A stretch of DNA of 64,000 nucleotides from Bacillus sp. REN3. Its GTDB lineage: Bacteria > Bacillota > Bacilli > Bacillales > Cytobacillaceae. Shown piece after piece: positions 62,891 through 64,000 of the stretch; the first letter of the stretch is position 1, and the number at the start of each line of letters is the position of its first letter. Below the pieces are notes generated by a model that did no database searches, was not told the DNA's origin, and saw only the letters and a program-made list of their open reading frames with translations. Both the position numbers and the translations under genes were made by a program. The stretch is taken from positions 62,001 through 126,000 of the forward strand of contig NZ_JAERSD010000010.1 in assembly GCF_017912555.1 (NCBI RefSeq). The letters run 5' to 3'.

Positions 62891-64000
62891 TTATTTCTTC
62901 TTTTTCAAGCGATTATGCCGATTCTTGATTTTATCCATTTCTGCTCTCATCTTTTTCTTATAGCCAGGCTTCACTTTTTTCGGTTTGGAAACGAGTGATT
63001 TGGCCATCGTTTGGCCCTCATCCGGCTTTTTCCTTCTGTTTTGGCGTTTGTTCCGTTCGCCTATTTCCACGAGTTCCCCTTTTTTCAAGTCCACATTTTT
63101 GAATGCGATGCCCATCTTTTCAAGGCGGGCGAGTGCATCTTCATCCGATTGATCATATATCGTGAGCGCAATGCCCGAGGAGCCAGCGCGACCCGTACGG
63201 CCAACCCTGTGGATGTAGAAATCCAGATCGGACGGCAATTCATAATTGATCACATGGCTGATTCCCTGGATATCGATTCCCCTTGCTGCCAAGTCCGTGG
63301 CAACAATGTACTGGAATTCCAAATCCTTCACTTGTTTCATGACACGTTTCCGCTCGCGAGGACTTAAGTCGCCATGGATCCTGCCGACTTTCATCCCATT
63401 CCTGATCAGCCCATCTGCGATTTCATCCGCCTTTTTCTTCGTGTTGGCGAAAACAATCGCCAGGTACGGATTGAATGCAAGCAAGGCCGAGTGGGTTAAT
63501 CCGACTTTGTCACGGTGCCTTGAAGGGATAAGGAAGTGTTCGATTTTTTCCGCAGCTGCCTTTTGAGGATCAACCTGGACGTACTTCGGATTTTCCAGAT
63601 ATTTTTTCAGGAACGGCTTAAGCTTTTCAGGAATCGTTGCCGAAAAGACAAGCATCTGGATTTTCTCCGGCATCCTTGCGGCGATCCGGTCAACATCCTC
63701 GATGAATCCCATGTCAAGCATCAAGTCGGCCTCATCCACGACAAGGGTGGCTGCCGTGTGGACAGTTAGCGCATTCTCCTTTACAAGGTCATGGATCCTG
63801 CCAGGAGTGCCGATGACAATTTGCGGCTGTGCTTTCAGCTTTTCGATTGTCCGCTGTTTATCAGTGCCGCCAATGAAGCATTTTGCGGCGATCCTACCTT
63901 CCTGAGGGGCATGCTCTGCAATCTTGAGCACTTCCTGGTAAATCTGGTTCGCAAGCTCCCTTGTTGGTGCAGTGATGATTGCCTGCACTTCATTCCGGGA
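62891..64000 (-). CDS. cshB: DEAD-box RNA helicase CshB, C-terminal part (cut by window edge)
   Basis: The 5' end lies beyond the window; 369 codons are visible. PTRELANQI (motif Ia), TPGRI (Ib), VVDEADLMLDMGF (DEAD box, motif II), FSATIP (III), then the second RecA-like domain with ATDLAARGIDIQGIS (V) and HRVGRTGRAG (VI), and a strongly basic C-terminal tail (KKKMRAEMDKIKNRHNRLKKKK). The Q motif and Walker A are outside. CshB unwinds RNA in ribosome assembly and cold adaptation. It reads on into nfo 34 bases later. Confidence 0.93.
   Translation of the reverse strand, partial: SRNEVQAIITAPTRELANQIYQEVLKIAEHAPQEGRIAAKCFIGGTDKQRTIEKLKAQPQIVIGTPGRIHDLVKENALTVHTAATLVVDEADLMLDMGFIEDVDRIAARMPEKIQMLVFSATIPEKLKPFLKKYLENPKYVQVDPQKAAAEKIEHFLIPSRHRDKVGLTHSALLAFNPYLAIVFANTKKKADEIADGLIRNGMKVGRIHGDLSPRERKRVMKQVKDLEFQYIVATDLAARGIDIQGISHVINYELPSDLDFYIHRVGRTGRAGSSGIALTIYDQSDEDALARLEKMGIAFKNVDLKKGELVEIGERNKRQNRRKKPDEGQTMAKSLVSKPKKVKPGYKKKMRAEMDKIKNRHNRLKKKK

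Overview
The window is low-to-mid GC Gram-positive DNA from an endospore-forming member of the Bacillaceae. The evidence is gene content and order, strong AGGAGG-type ribosome binding sites, frequent TTG/GTG starts, and a gene order that closely follows the Bacillus subtilis yqhT-comG-yqg-pst-sodA-yqf segment. I identify this from remembered gene order and visible motifs, not from a search. The genus cannot be fixed; a Mesobacillus/Cytobacillus-like bacillus is plausible. There is no prophage, insertion sequence with a transposase, CRISPR array or rRNA operon. Most of the window is conserved core genome.

Layout. 1-8 kb: yqhT (cut by the window edge), aroQ, yqhR, yqhP, the patatin-like yqhO, a B12-dependent ribonucleotide reductase (nrdJ) with two NrdR boxes, lipM and yqhL. 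8-15 kb: the glycine cleavage operon gcvT-gcvPA-gcvPB behind a tandem glycine riboswitch, then the divergent helicase pair yqhH-yqhG. 15-20 kb: the comG competence-pilus operon (comGA to comGG) followed by aroK and yqzE. 20-30 kb: tRNA-Gln, mgsR facing a Cys-rich winged-helix regulator, small membrane proteins, a MidA-type methyltransferase, yqgX, an unknown gene, yqgV, a lipoprotein, an LtaS-type enzyme and glcK-yqgQ. 30-41 kb: a SpoVAF/GerA-type spore protein, an unknown anchored protein, the rhomboid gluP, ldh, a DUF92 gene with yqgN, rpmG, and a three-gene operon DUF4912 / GT4 glycosyltransferase (yqgM) / unknown. 41-50 kb: yqzD-yqzC, then the phosphate operon pstS-pstC-pstA-pstB-phoU under a Pho-box array, pbpA, and an MFS transporter. 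51-64 kb: sodA, an Fe-S type fnr, yqgC with an apparent frameshift, a Na/Pi cotransporter, yqgB, ispG, yqfX, yqfW, the zinc operon znuC-znuB-zur with a Zur-like box, yqfT, nfo and cshB (cut by the window edge).

Working links: zinc (znuCB-zur), phosphate (pst-phoU plus a Na/Pi carrier carrying a PhoU-like tail), one-carbon and lipoate metabolism (gcv, lipM, yqgN), redox and oxygen response (sodA, fnr, mgsR, the Cys-rich regulator, nrdJ/NrdR), and DNA uptake (comG).

I did not find a clear-cut new multi-gene system. The best leads are: three helically phased TTGTATA repeats between mgsR and the divergent Cys-rich regulator; the DUF4912-glycosyltransferase operon; a probable ATT start in comGA; a single-base frameshift in yqgC; a long palindrome in front of fnr; paired strong hairpins upstream of the methyltransferase gene; and three copies of dispersed intergenic repeats.
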